Shown here one piece after another: positions 7,923-15,633 of a DNA stretch of 64,000 nt. The first letter of the stretch is position 1; the number at the start of each line of letters is the position of its first letter. Source of the DNA: Nocardia flavorosea NBRC 108225 (GTDB lineage: Bacteria > Actinomycetota > Actinomycetes > Mycobacteriales > Mycobacteriaceae). The notes beneath the pieces were generated by a model, which was not told where the DNA came from, made no database searches, and saw only the letters and a list, made by a program, of their open reading frames with translations. The position numbers were made by a program, and so were the translations under genes. The stretch spans positions 62,001 through 126,000 of the forward strand of contig NZ_BDCG01000022.1 of the NCBI RefSeq assembly GCF_001613385.1. Reading direction: 5' to 3'.

Positions 7923-8708
7923 ATGGTCGAATACATCCTGGCGGCGGTTGTCGTAGCCGAGGCCGCGAGCCTGATCGTGCTGTGGCGGTTGCTGGTACGC
8001 AGCCGCCGGGAACTCGCCGAGACGCGGCGCCGGCCCGATACCCGGCAGCTGCTGGTGGACAGTGGCCGCGAAGCAGTCAGAACCGTATGGCAGGCTGCCG
8101 GACTCGTGCGCCGCAAAGGGTTTCGCGCGGCGGTACTCGATTCGATCGAAGACCTGGCCGGCTGGGCACAGGTGGAACGACCGGATCTGGCGCGGCTCAG
8201 CGCCGACGGCGATGTGGTGATCGCTTTCTCCGATATCGAAGGGTCCACCGCGCTGAACGAACGACTGGGCGACCGCGCCTGGGTCGCGCTGCTCGGCCGG
8301 CACGACCGGCTGATCCGCAAGTACGTCGCCGCGCACAACGGGCATATCGTGAAAAGCCAGGGCGACGGTTTCATGATCGCATTCGGTGACGCCGAGCAGG
8401 CTGTGCGTTGTGGCCTGAACGTGCAGGGCTCCATCGGCGCCCTCGGCAAACCTGTGGCCGGTGTCCGAGTGCGGATCGGGATCCATATGGGGCGATCCGT
8501 CCGCCGCGGCGACGACCTGTTCGGCCGGAATGTGGCCTTGGCCGCCCGGGTCGCCGCACAGGCGGGCGGCGGGGAGGTTCTCGTCAGCGAGGCGGTGCGC
8601 GACGTCGTGGCCGATCGGCCGGGTATCGCTGTCACCGCCGCCCGCGAAGCCGAACTCAAGGGGTTCCGTGGCAGTTTCCAGCTCTACACAGTGGTATCGG
8701 ACGACTGA
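7923..8708 (+). CDS. Membrane-anchored class III nucleotide cyclase homologue
   Basis: 261 residues: one N-terminal membrane helix (residues about 3-24), a linker, and a class III cyclase domain (about 97-258). Metal-binding Asp104 (FSDIEGST) and Asp148 (KSQGDGF) are present. Lys144 and Asp198 match the adenine-specifying pair, and Arg209 the transition-state Arg. The position of the catalytic Asn in the usual VNxAxR motif is Ala205 here (GRNVALAARV). The protein could be a weak cyclase or a nucleotide-binding pseudoenzyme. It lies 8 bases after a MerR gene, presumably in one operon. Confidence 0.82.
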   Translation: MVEYILAAVVVAEAASLIVLWRLLVRSRRELAETRRRPDTRQLLVDSGREAVRTVWQAAGLVRRKGFRAAVLDSIEDLAGWAQVERPDLARLSADGDVVIAFSDIEGSTALNERLGDRAWVALLGRHDRLIRKYVAAHNGHIVKSQGDGFMIAFGDAEQAVRCGLNVQGSIGALGKPVAGVRVRIGIHMGRSVRRGDDLFGRNVALAARVAAQAGGGEVLVSEAVRDVVADRPGIAVTAAREAELKGFRGSFQLYTVVSDD

Positions 8709-8762
8709 GGGGTCCGATACCGAATCGGCCGGGGCGCACCGCAGTTCACTGTTCAGGTGTGG

Positions 8763-9722
8763 CTACGGAATCAGGACGAATCTGCCGAACACGTCGCCCT
8801 CGTCCATTTTCCGGTGCGCGAGTGCGGCTTTCTCCAGAGGCAGCGATTCGTGGACGACCGCCCGCAGATCGCCGCGACTCGCGGCGGCCCACTGGTCGAG
8901 TTGTACGGCACGGCGGTCGGGCAGCGCGACCGTATCCGCGCTGAAGGTCGCGAACGACAGCGACCTCACGAACGAAGCCAGCATGGTTGCGCCGAAATCC
9001 GCCGGTGGAAAGCCCGCGACGGCGCCGACGGCGACCATGCGGCCGTTCGGCGCGAGCTTGTCGAAGAACGCCGGCATATCCGGTCCGGAGATGATGTCGA
9101 TGATGACGTCGTAGCCGGTGGGCGCGTCGGCGCCTGCGCCGGAACGGTCCAGCACATGTGTCGCTCCGAGTGCGCTCAGCCGGGCGCCGCGCTCCGCCGA
9201 GGAGGTCGTGACCGCCACGGCGCGGGCGCCGCCGCGGGCCGCCAGCTGGACCGCCATGACTCCGATACTGCCGGCGGCGCCGCGCACCAGCACGGCTTCC
9301 CCCGCCGCGAAATGGGCGTGTGCCAGGGCGAAATGTGCCACCATTCCGGAACTTCCGAGAGTGACCGCGTCGGCCGCGGACAAGCCCGCGGGCAGCGGCA
9401 GGATTTCCTCGACCGAGGCGAGGGCCTGTTCCGCATAACCGCCGCCGCGGCCGGTGAACGCCCACACGCGCTTACCGGTCCACGAGGTGTCGACACCCGC
9501 GCCGACGGCGGTGACGATTCCGGCGACCTCCGAGCCGGGAACGTGGCCTTCCTCGATGCCGACCCCGGCGATGGTGCCGCGCCGGATCATCGCGTCGACA
9601 CCGCCGACACCGATCGCCTCGGTGGCTATCGCCACCTGTCCCGGGCCGGGAACGGGGGACGGGATATCGGTGACGGCGAGCCCGTCGGGGCTGCCGAATG
9701 ACTGGATGACGACTACCTTCAC
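8763..9722 (-). CDS. Zinc-free medium-chain quinone oxidoreductase-like enzyme
   Basis: 319 residues. The GroES-like half begins MKVVVIQSFGSPDGLAVTDI. The Rossmann half has AGEAVLVRGAAGSIGVMAVQ at about residues 140-160, matching the NADPH-binding AxxGxxG loop of the QOR/CrtM branch. Zinc-binding Cys residues are absent, as in quinone oxidoreductases. It probably reduces quinones or alpha,beta-unsaturated carbonyls with NADPH. It is divergent from the TetR gene at 9822 with a strong palindrome between them, so it is likely that repressor's target. Confidence 0.88.
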   Translation of the reverse strand: MKVVVIQSFGSPDGLAVTDIPSPVPGPGQVAIATEAIGVGGVDAMIRRGTIAGVGIEEGHVPGSEVAGIVTAVGAGVDTSWTGKRVWAFTGRGGGYAEQALASVEEILPLPAGLSAADAVTLGSSGMVAHFALAHAHFAAGEAVLVRGAAGSIGVMAVQLAARGGARAVAVTTSSAERGARLSALGATHVLDRSGAGADAPTGYDVIIDIISGPDMPAFFDKLAPNGRMVAVGAVAGFPPADFGATMLASFVRSLSFATFSADTVALPDRRAVQLDQWAAASRGDLRAVVHESLPLEKAALAHRKMDEGDVFGRFVLIP

Positions 9723-9784
9723 TGTCTCTCCTCGGTCTGGGGCCGGTCGGCGAGGAATGGATCGTCTCGCTCGTTCCCGACGCT

Positions 9785-9804
9785 AACGGACGCCCCCGTC
9801 CGTT
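9785..9804. promoter_or_regulatory. Perfect TetR-type operator palindrome
   Basis: AACGGACG (9785-9792), CCCC, CGTCCGTT (9797-9804): a perfect 8-bp inverted repeat with a 4-base centre, 17 bases before the TetR start. Its length and position between divergent genes are typical of TetR autoregulation with co-control of the oxidoreductase. Confidence 0.7.
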
Positions 9805-9821
9805 TAGCTAAACTGAGAGCG

Positions 9822-10445
9822 ATGCCCGAACATTTGACTCACCCGCTGCGCTCCGACGCCAGAGACAACCGCGAACGCATCCTGGACGCGGCGCGTGTCC
9901 TGTTCGCCGCCGAGGGGCTGAACGTGCCGATGCGGGAGATCGCGCGGCTCGCAGAGGTGGGGCCCGCCACCCTCTATCGCCATTTCCCGACCAAGGAATC
10001 CCTGGCAACGGAGGCATTCGCCGACCAGATGCGTACCTGCCACGCCATCGCCGACGAGGGCCTGGCCGATCCGGACCCGTGGCGCGGCTTCTGCCACGTC
10101 ATCGAGCGGACGTTCGAGTTGAACGCGCACAGCCGAGGCTTCACCGAAGCCTTCATGTCGACGTTCCCGAACGCCATGGATTTCGCCGCGAGCCGGGAGT
10201 ACGCACTGAAATCGGTCACCGAACTGGCACGCCGCGCCAAAGAAACGGGGCACCTCCGCGCCGATTTCGCGCTGGACGACCTGATGCTGATGCTCATGGC
10301 GCACCGGGGTATCCAACCCGGCTCGCAAGCTGCCCGCACCGCGGCCTCGCGGCGCTTCGCCGCCTTGGTGATCGAAGCGTTCCGCGCCACCCCGGGGTCC
10401 GCGTCGCTGCCGCCGGTCCCGCGGTTGGCGCCCGCCGCAGGCTGA
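9822..10445 (+). CDS. TetR/AcrR-family transcriptional repressor
   Basis: 207 residues from ATG 9822. The helix-turn-helix is at about residues 12-60 (NRERILDAARVLFAAEGLNV, then VGPATLYRHFPTKESLATEA). The C-terminal domain resembles the SbtR-like family often paired with reductases. It is divergent from the oxidoreductase at 8763-9722 and probably binds the AACGGACG/CGTCCGTT palindrome 17 bases upstream of its own start. The inducer is unknown. Confidence 0.9.
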   Translation: MPEHLTHPLRSDARDNRERILDAARVLFAAEGLNVPMREIARLAEVGPATLYRHFPTKESLATEAFADQMRTCHAIADEGLADPDPWRGFCHVIERTFELNAHSRGFTEAFMSTFPNAMDFAASREYALKSVTELARRAKETGHLRADFALDDLMLMLMAHRGIQPGSQAARTAASRRFAALVIEAFRATPGSASLPPVPRLAPAAG

Positions 10446-10640
10446 AGCGCCGCCCCGGCCTTCGCTTTTCGGAACCGGCATGAGCGCGTCCGGTGTCCCG
10501 GCGCCGGGCAGCCCGGCGGAACCGAGGGTGAGCGCTGTCGAGAGGTGGCCGGGCGGTCCGAGGCAGACGCCCACGCACCCGGGGCCGGCGTGCCGGGCGG
10601 CCGGGCGCAGCGGTCGTGGGATAGTTCACCCGCTATTCGT

Positions 10641-10669
10641 TTGCCTATGGGTTAGATGATTGTCAATAT
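10641..10669 (+). promoter_or_regulatory. Promoter of arsR, probably giving a leaderless mRNA
   Basis: TTGCCT (10641-10646), 17 bases, then CAATAT (10664-10669). The start site predicted 6-7 bases downstream coincides with the A of the arsR ATG at 10676, and no ribosome binding site precedes that ATG. An ArsR dimer bound across TGTCAATATCGATGAA would occlude this promoter. Confidence 0.5.
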
Positions 10670-10675
10670 CGATGA

Positions 10676-11044
10676 ATGTCTAATTCGCAGGTGCCGATAG
10701 AGGGGTGCAGTCCCTCTGCGCGGATCCGGGAACCACTGTCGGCGGATGCCTCGGTGGAGCTGGCAGCGGTATTCAAAGCGCTGTCGGATCCCGTGCGATT
10801 ACGGCTGCTCAGCTCGATCGCGTCGCGGGCCGGGCAGGAGGCCTGCGTCTGCGATCTGTCCGAAGGCATCGCATTGAGCCAGCCCACGATCTCGCATCAT
10901 CTGAAGGTGCTGCGTGGTGCCGGATTGCTGACCAGCGAGCGGCGCGCATCCTGGGTGTACTACCGGGTGGTCCCGGAGGTGCTGCGGCGGCTCTCGGACG
11001 TTCTGCTGACGGAAAGCGGCGCGGCCGCGGAGATGAACGCGTGA
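10676..11044 (+). CDS. arsR: ArsR-family arsenite-responsive repressor
   Basis: 122 residues. The winged helix carries the classical arsenic site, Cys-Val-Cys-Asp in QEACVCDLSEGIALSQPTIS, followed by the recognition helix SHHLKVLRGAGLLTSERRAS. As(III) or Sb(III) binding should release the operator. The ATG at 10676 has no Shine-Dalgarno sequence and sits at the predicted start site, so a leaderless transcript is likely; a GTG at 10688 is a weaker alternative. The stop overlaps the GTG start of the efflux gene, so it leads an arsR-acr3-arsC operon. Confidence 0.92.
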   Translation: MSNSQVPIEGCSPSARIREPLSADASVELAAVFKALSDPVRLRLLSSIASRAGQEACVCDLSEGIALSQPTISHHLKVLRGAGLLTSERRASWVYYRVVPEVLRRLSDVLLTESGAAAEMNA

Positions 11045-12153
11045 GCGCCGAGACGACCCGCAGTGCGCCGGGTGTGGTCGGGAAGCTTTCCACGCTGGAC
11101 CGGTTCCTGCCGGTGTGGATCGGGGTGGCGATGCTCGCCGGACTGCTGCTGGGACGGCTGATCCCCGGACTCGGCGACAACCTGGCCGCGGTGGAAATCG
11201 ACGGGATCTCGCTGCCGATCGCCCTCGGGCTGCTGATCATGATGTACCCGGTGCTCGCCAAGGTCCGCTACGACCGCCTCGACACCGTCACCGGCGACCG
11301 GCGGTTGCTGGCCGGGTCACTGGCGCTGAATTGGCTGCTCGGGCCGGCACTGATGTTCACGCTGGCCTGGCTGCTGCTACCGGACCTGCCCGAATACCGC
11401 ACCGGACTGATCATCGTCGGGCTGGCGCGGTGTATCGCCATGGTGATCATCTGGAACGATCTGGCCTGCGGTGACCGGGAAGCCGCCGCTGTACTCGTGG
11501 CGCTGAACTCGGTCTTCCAAGTGATCATGTTCGCAGTTCTGGGCTGGTTCTACCTCTCGGTGCTGCCCGGATGGCTGGGCCTCGAGCAGACCACGATCGA
11601 GGCCTCCCCCTGGGAGATCGCGAAATCGGTACTGATCTTCCTCGGCATCCCGCTACTGGCCGGATACCTCACCCGCCGCTTCGGGGAGCGCACGAAAGGC
11701 CGCGACTGGTACGAATCCACGCTGATCCCGCGGATCGGGCCGTGGGCGCTGTACGGGTTGCTGTTCACCATCGTGGTGCTGTTCGCACTGCAAGGCGAGC
11801 GCATCACCGCGCAGCCCCTCGATGTTGTGCGGATCGCGGTGCCGCTGCTCGCGTATTTCGCGATCATGTGGGGCGGCGGCTACCTGCTCGGCGCGCTCAT
11901 GGGCCTCGGCTACGAGCGGACCACCACACTGGCGTTCACCGCGGCGGGCAACAATTTCGAACTCGCCATCGCGGTCGCGATCGCCACCTACGGCGCCACC
12001 TCCGGTCAAGCGCTCGCCGGGGTGGTGGGCCCGCTGATCGAAGTCCCGGTGCTGGTCGGGCTGGTCTATGTCTCCCTGGCCCTACGCAACAAGTTCCGGA
12101 ATTCCGGCACACCGACCGAGGCGGGTCACCGCGACGTCGACGTCCGGCCCTGA
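11041..12153 (+). CDS. acr3: ACR3-family arsenite efflux transporter
   Basis: 370 residues from GTG 11041, which overlaps the arsR stop (GTGA). About ten membrane helices are visible, with ACR3 landmarks MYPVLAKVRYDRL and GLARCIAMVIIWNDLACGDR; the latter holds the conserved Cys needed for As(III) transport. A later segment (FTAAGNNFELAIAVAIATYG) contains the conserved Glu of the second inverted repeat. It exports arsenite using the proton gradient. The next gene, 26 bases downstream, supplies arsenite by reducing arsenate. Confidence 0.93.
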   Translation: MSAETTRSAPGVVGKLSTLDRFLPVWIGVAMLAGLLLGRLIPGLGDNLAAVEIDGISLPIALGLLIMMYPVLAKVRYDRLDTVTGDRRLLAGSLALNWLLGPALMFTLAWLLLPDLPEYRTGLIIVGLARCIAMVIIWNDLACGDREAAAVLVALNSVFQVIMFAVLGWFYLSVLPGWLGLEQTTIEASPWEIAKSVLIFLGIPLLAGYLTRRFGERTKGRDWYESTLIPRIGPWALYGLLFTIVVLFALQGERITAQPLDVVRIAVPLLAYFAIMWGGGYLLGALMGLGYERTTTLAFTAAGNNFELAIAVAIATYGATSGQALAGVVGPLIEVPVLVGLVYVSLALRNKFRNSGTPTEAGHRDVDVRP

Positions 12154-12179
12154 ACCACGCCTCAGAAAGAGACGATTCC

Positions 12180-12581
12180 ATGACGCCACCCACCGTGTTG
12201 TTCGTCTGCGTCCACAATGCCGGACGCTCCCAGATGGCCGCCGGATTCCTCGCCCACCTCGCCGGAGACGCAATCGAGGTCCGCTCCGCGGGCAGCGCAC
12301 CCGCCGCCACCGTGAATCCCACGGCGGTTGCGGCGATGGCCGAGGTCGGTGTCGATATCGCCACCCAGTCGCCGAAGATTCTCACCGCGGACGCGGTGCA
12401 GTCCTCGGACGTGGTGATCACCATGGGCTGCGGCGACAGCTGCCCGGTCTTCCCCGGCATCAGCTACCGGGATTGGGACCTCCCCGACCCGGCGGGCAAA
12501 GGTATCGACGACGTACGCCCGATCCGCGACGAGATCCGCGCCCGAGTTGTGGCACTCATCGCCGAACTGCTGCCTACCTGA
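12180..12581 (+). CDS. arsC: Arsenate reductase, low-molecular-weight phosphatase type
   Basis: 133 residues from ATG 12180. The N-terminal loop VCVHNAGRSQ gives nucleophile Cys10 and Arg16 in the CX5R pattern, and the general-acid region is DLPDPAGKG. A further CGDSCPVFPG segment resembles the mycothiol-dependent actinobacterial ArsC1/ArsC2 group more than the thioredoxin-coupled one, which needs a spaced Cys pair in a mobile loop. It reduces As(V) to As(III) for export by ACR3, and is the third gene of the ars operon. Confidence 0.9.
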   Translation: MTPPTVLFVCVHNAGRSQMAAGFLAHLAGDAIEVRSAGSAPAATVNPTAVAAMAEVGVDIATQSPKILTADAVQSSDVVITMGCGDSCPVFPGISYRDWDLPDPAGKGIDDVRPIRDEIRARVVALIAELLPT

Positions 12582-12597
12582 ACCGGCCGGACAGCGG

Positions 12598-12933
12598 TTA
12601 CGCCGCTTTGAGCGGGTCGTGCCCGAGGCACATCAGCCGATGCCGGAACTGCGCGTCGCCGGTCACCGGTTCCAGATCGTCGCGCCGTTCCGCGGTGACC
12701 GTGGCCACCACACGGCGCATGACGGTTACATCCCCGGCGGTCAGATCGGTCCGGCGTTTGCCGAGAATCGCCAGAACCTGACGGCCGATTTCGGGCCCGG
12801 AGCGATCCGGTTCCCGTTCGGCCACCGCGCTCGCCGCCTCGGTGCGCAACCAATCGCCGAGTTCACGCGACGACATATTGACCACCCGATGGAAATCGTC
12901 CCAGAGTTCGTCGTCGACCACTGTTTCCGCCAT
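12598..12933 (-). CDS. DUF3140 domain protein
   Basis: 111 residues from ATG 12933, with GTAGGAGGTG 7 bases upstream. ELWDDFHRVVNMSSRELGDW and GRQVLAILGKRRTDLTAGDV match the small DUF3140 family of actinomycetes. These proteins are short and basic and may bind DNA, but no role is established to my knowledge. It is the second of two minus-strand genes, 20 bases after the DUF2795 gene, and convergent with arsC. Confidence 0.75.
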   Translation of the reverse strand: MAETVVDDELWDDFHRVVNMSSRELGDWLRTEAASAVAEREPDRSGPEIGRQVLAILGKRRTDLTAGDVTVMRRVVATVTAERRDDLEPVTGDAQFRHRLMCLGHDPLKAA

Positions 12934-12953
12934 GGGTGTCCACCTCCTACGGA

Positions 12954-13268
12954 TCAGCTCCCGCGGTTCTCGCCCAGCTCGTCGACCACCGGATTCGGCG
13001 GTACCGCACGTTCTCGTTCGGTCACCGTCGGATGCGCGTGGTCGCGGCTCTGCGCGGCGCGTTCGGCATCGGTCCGGCCGTCGTCGAGGCTCACCGACTG
13101 CGGTACTTCCGCCAGGTCGGCGTACTCCACCGGCGGGATGGCTTTCACAGCGCGCACCGTATCCTCGTCGGCGCCCGACTCGGCAGCGCAGCTCACCAAG
13201 CCGGCCTCCTCCGCCGGGAAGTCGGCCTCCGACAGCGCCCGCCGGATGCGTTCCACATCGGTTGTCAC
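12954..13268 (-). CDS. DUF2795 domain protein
   Basis: 104 residues from GTG 13268. VERIRRALSEADFPAEEAGL and a second helix-turn segment (DTVRAVKAIPPVEYADLAEV) fit DUF2795, a small domain often duplicated in actinobacterial proteins. The C-terminus is polar and probably disordered. It is followed by a DUF3140 gene in the same direction, a pairing that suggests joint function, possibly in nucleoid or stress biology. That role is inference only. Confidence 0.65.
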   Translation of the reverse strand: MTTDVERIRRALSEADFPAEEAGLVSCAAESGADEDTVRAVKAIPPVEYADLAEVPQSVSLDDGRTDAERAAQSRDHAHPTVTERERAVPPNPVVDELGENRGS

Positions 13269-13541
13269 CCTCGAGAACCTTCCCGGGACGCCACCGCGAC
13301 CCTCGTGAATATCTCGCTTGCGGCGCGGCAGTACCCGGCCGTGCCGCCGGCAAACAGGGCGGGGCCGCCGATATCGGCGCCGCCGCGGGGCCCGCACTCA
13401 CAGTGATCCGTAATCAGTTGCGAGCCGCCGCGCAGCGGCGGCGCTCGCGTCGGGTGCGAAAGGCCACGGGGTCGTGACGACGCTGCGGCCGGGCGAGCGC
13501 TACGAGTGTTTCCGCGCGGACACCCGGGGCATACGGGGCGC

Positions 13542-13823
13542 ATGGATACCGACAATTCCGCTGGAAAAAGTGCCGAGCACCGGGTCCACACACAGGTCGA
13601 TCCGGCCGATCTACGGCGACTGCTCGAAGCGGGGCCGGACAGTTGCCTCGTACTGTCCGAGGGGCGAATGCAGGTCCAAGACCGCTCCCCGGGTGACGGT
13701 GCCGGTCTGGTCGTCGTGACGCGTGCCGGCCTCGTCGCCCAACTGGGGGAAAGCCCGGCAGACAATGACCTGGTCACCCAGGCCGCACTGCTCGACAGCG
13801 AGGTCCGGTCGCTCGGCGCCTGA
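13542..13823 (+). CDS. Small hypothetical protein
   Basis: 93 residues from ATG 13542. The middle is coding-like (VDPADLRRLLEAGPDSCLVL, then AGLVVVTRAGLVAQLGESPA) and acidic overall. No family was recognised, and there is no membrane segment or signal peptide. It stands alone between the DUF2795 gene and a hydrolase, ending 7 bases before the convergent hydrolase stop. An earlier in-frame start exists, but its sequence looks non-coding. Confidence 0.5.
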   Translation: MDTDNSAGKSAEHRVHTQVDPADLRRLLEAGPDSCLVLSEGRMQVQDRSPGDGAGLVVVTRAGLVAQLGESPADNDLVTQAALLDSEVRSLGA

Positions 13824-13829
13824 CCCGGC

Positions 13830-14528
13830 TCAGGACGCCGGGCTCGCCGTGGGTGCGGTGCCGAGGTTGGCCAGGAACCAGTCGGTCGCGAGCGCGGATA
13901 CCCGGTCGAGCGCTCCGGGTTCTTCGAACAGATGCGTGGCGTCCGGCACGATCTCCAGGCGGGGGCGCACGGTCATATGCTGCTGGGCCTGCCGGTTGAG
14001 ATCGAGAACTATTTCGTCGGCGCCGCCGACGATCAGCAGCGTGGGCGTCCGGACCCGGGTGAGGGCGTCGCCCGCGATGTCCGGGCGGCCGCCGCGGGAG
14101 ACGACGGCGTGGACCGCGGCCGGACGCTCGGCGGCAGTGCGGAGTGCGGCCGCGGCGCCGGTGCTGGCCCCGAACAGGCCGACCGGGTTCTCCGCGGTTG
14201 CGGCCCGGCCGGCCAGCCAGTCCACCGTTGCCGCCAGCCGGCCGGACAGCAACGGTATGTCGAATCGCAGCTCCCGGGTACTCAGGTCGCGGTGCTCTTC
14301 CTCGGCAGTGAGCAGATCGAGCAGTACGGTGCCGAGTCCCGCCCGCTCGAGCACGGCGGCCACGTACCGGTTGCGCGGACTGTGCCGGCCGCTGCCGGTG
14401 CCGTGTGCGAAAACGACGATCCCGCAGTCCGGCGCGGGCAGCCGGACCCGCGCGTCGAGGTGGATATCGCCGACGGGTATCCGCACTTCCTCGTCGACGA
14501 ACATGCTGTTGCCGGTGGAGTCGTTCAT
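13830..14528 (-). CDS. Dienelactone-hydrolase-like alpha/beta hydrolase
   Basis: 232 residues from ATG 14528. The fold shows CGIVVFAHGTGSGRHSPRNR (oxyanion loop), nucleophile Ser in GLFGASTGAAAA, acid Asp in IVGGADEIVLD and His in VPDATHLFEEPG. This set matches the short dienelactone-hydrolase-like proteins often fused or linked to phosphoribosyltransferases. The substrate is unknown. It follows arsI on the same strand with a 130-base gap, so co-transcription is possible but not certain. Confidence 0.82.
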   Translation of the reverse strand: MNDSTGNSMFVDEEVRIPVGDIHLDARVRLPAPDCGIVVFAHGTGSGRHSPRNRYVAAVLERAGLGTVLLDLLTAEEEHRDLSTRELRFDIPLLSGRLAATVDWLAGRAATAENPVGLFGASTGAAAALRTAAERPAAVHAVVSRGGRPDIAGDALTRVRTPTLLIVGGADEIVLDLNRQAQQHMTVRPRLEIVPDATHLFEEPGALDRVSALATDWFLANLGTAPTASPAS

Positions 14529-14658
14529 GGTTTTTTCCGTTCCCGTCGTACGGATCGCCGGCGTACCGGCATATCGGGAGCGGTTTACCCGCGTCCCCTC
14601 CGGCAAACAGCTGCTCAGGTCAGGTACGGGCTGCTGAACCCGTATCGCGGCGCGGAGT

Positions 14659-15159
14659 TCACCTTCCGGTGGCCGCCGGTGCGCAACACGCGACCTCGTC
14701 CGCGTCGGCGGCTCCACTGTTGCCGGTGCCGCAGCATGCCTGTACTGCCGCGCGGTCGTCCGTCTCGGCGAACTCGGGCGCGGTACCGAAGTGCTCGGTA
14801 TCGGCGAGGACCGTGTAGACCTCCCAGCGTTCGGCGTTCGGTCCGGTCACCCACACCTTGTCCTGGGTGGCGAAGCAACATGTGGTCGCGATCTGTTCCT
14901 CGGTGAACAGACCGGCCTCGGTCAGGCGTGCGATCTCGGCGTGGACCTTCTCCGAGGACTCGACCTCCACTCCGAGATGGTTCACGCTGCCGCCCTGACC
15001 GGGGTTTTCGATCAGCACCAGTTTCAGCGGCGGCTCGTCGATCGCGAAATTCGCATAGCCCGGTTTGCGTTTCGCGGGTTCGGCACCGAACAGGGTCGAG
15101 TAGAACCCGACCGCCTGCTCCAGATCGTCGACATTCAGGGCGAGCTGTACACGAGACAT
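14659..15159 (-). CDS. arsI: ArsI/CadI-family organoarsenical C-As lyase
   Basis: 166 residues from ATG 15159, with GGAGG 6 bases upstream. It is a single glyoxalase/extradiol-type domain (QLALNVDDLEQAVGFYSTLF). Candidate metal ligands are Gln5, His61 and Glu113. The vicinal Cys94-Cys95 pair (ATTCCFATQD) is the substrate-thiol site of ArsI, which cleaves the C-As bond of methylarsenite and aromatic arsenicals. The C-terminal tail carries more Cys pairs (QACCGTG, VACCAP). It is divergent from a second arsR with a long inverted repeat between. Confidence 0.9.
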   Translation of the reverse strand: MSRVQLALNVDDLEQAVGFYSTLFGAEPAKRKPGYANFAIDEPPLKLVLIENPGQGGSVNHLGVEVESSEKVHAEIARLTEAGLFTEEQIATTCCFATQDKVWVTGPNAERWEVYTVLADTEHFGTAPEFAETDDRAAVQACCGTGNSGAADADEVACCAPAATGR

Positions 15160-15186
15160 CACGAACCTCCAGTTGTGTTACTTATA

Positions 15187-15224
15187 TCGAAAAGGTGGTG
15201 TGGCCGAGTCTGCCACCTTTTCGA
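15187..15224. promoter_or_regulatory. 12-bp inverted repeat between arsI and arsR2
   Basis: TCGAAAAGGTGG (15187-15198) and CCACCTTTTCGA (15213-15224) are perfect inverted repeats with a 14-base spacer. The right arm overlaps the -35 box of the arsR2 promoter and the left arm lies about 28 bases before the arsI start. It is the probable ArsR2 operator controlling both genes. Confidence 0.6.
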
Positions 15225-15249
15225 CATATGTCAACGCTGTCGGTAGTAT
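15221..15249 (+). promoter_or_regulatory. Promoter of the second arsR, probably leaderless
   Basis: TCGACA (15221-15226), 17 bases, then TAGTAT (15244-15249). The start predicted 6-7 bases later falls on the ATG at 15256, which has no ribosome binding site. Confidence 0.5.
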
Positions 15250-15255
15250 CGGAAT

Positions 15256-15615
15256 ATGCCGAAAGCGCTACCCGTCATCGATACGACCGCCCCCGTCTGC
15301 TGCGCCCCCGTGGCCGCCGGTCCCATCGACGACGAAGCGGCCCTGCACGTCGCGCTCCGCCTGAAAGCGCTCGCCGACCCCGTCCGGGTCAAGCTCATGT
15401 CGCTACTGCTGGCCGCCTCGGTCGCCGGGGCCAACGGTGGCGACCTCGCCGCCGCGGTCGACCTGTCCGAATCCACCGTCAGTCATCATCTGGCGCAACT
15501 CCGCAAAGCGGGCCTGATCACCTCGGAACGCAACGGAATGAACGTCGTCCACCGCGCCCACCGCGACGCGCTCGCCGCCCTGTGTGTGGTGCTGGATCCC
15601 AACTGCTGCCGCTGA
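15256..15615 (+). CDS. arsR: Second ArsR-family repressor with terminal Cys pairs
   Basis: 119 residues. The winged helix (RLKALADPVRVKLMSLLLAA, recognition helix ESTVSHHLAQLRKAGLITSE) lacks the CxC site of the first ArsR. Instead Cys15-Cys16 lie in a flexible N-terminus and Cys110, Cys117 and Cys118 at the C-terminus. The N-terminal pair is placed as in corynebacterial ArsR proteins, but their third ligand near residue 55 is missing here; the C-terminal cysteines may replace it. It is divergent from arsI and probably senses As(III) or organoarsenicals. Confidence 0.88.
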   Translation: MPKALPVIDTTAPVCCAPVAAGPIDDEAALHVALRLKALADPVRVKLMSLLLAASVAGANGGDLAAAVDLSESTVSHHLAQLRKAGLITSERNGMNVVHRAHRDALAALCVVLDPNCCR

Positions 15616-15633
15616 TCGCGGCGCCCGGCCCGG

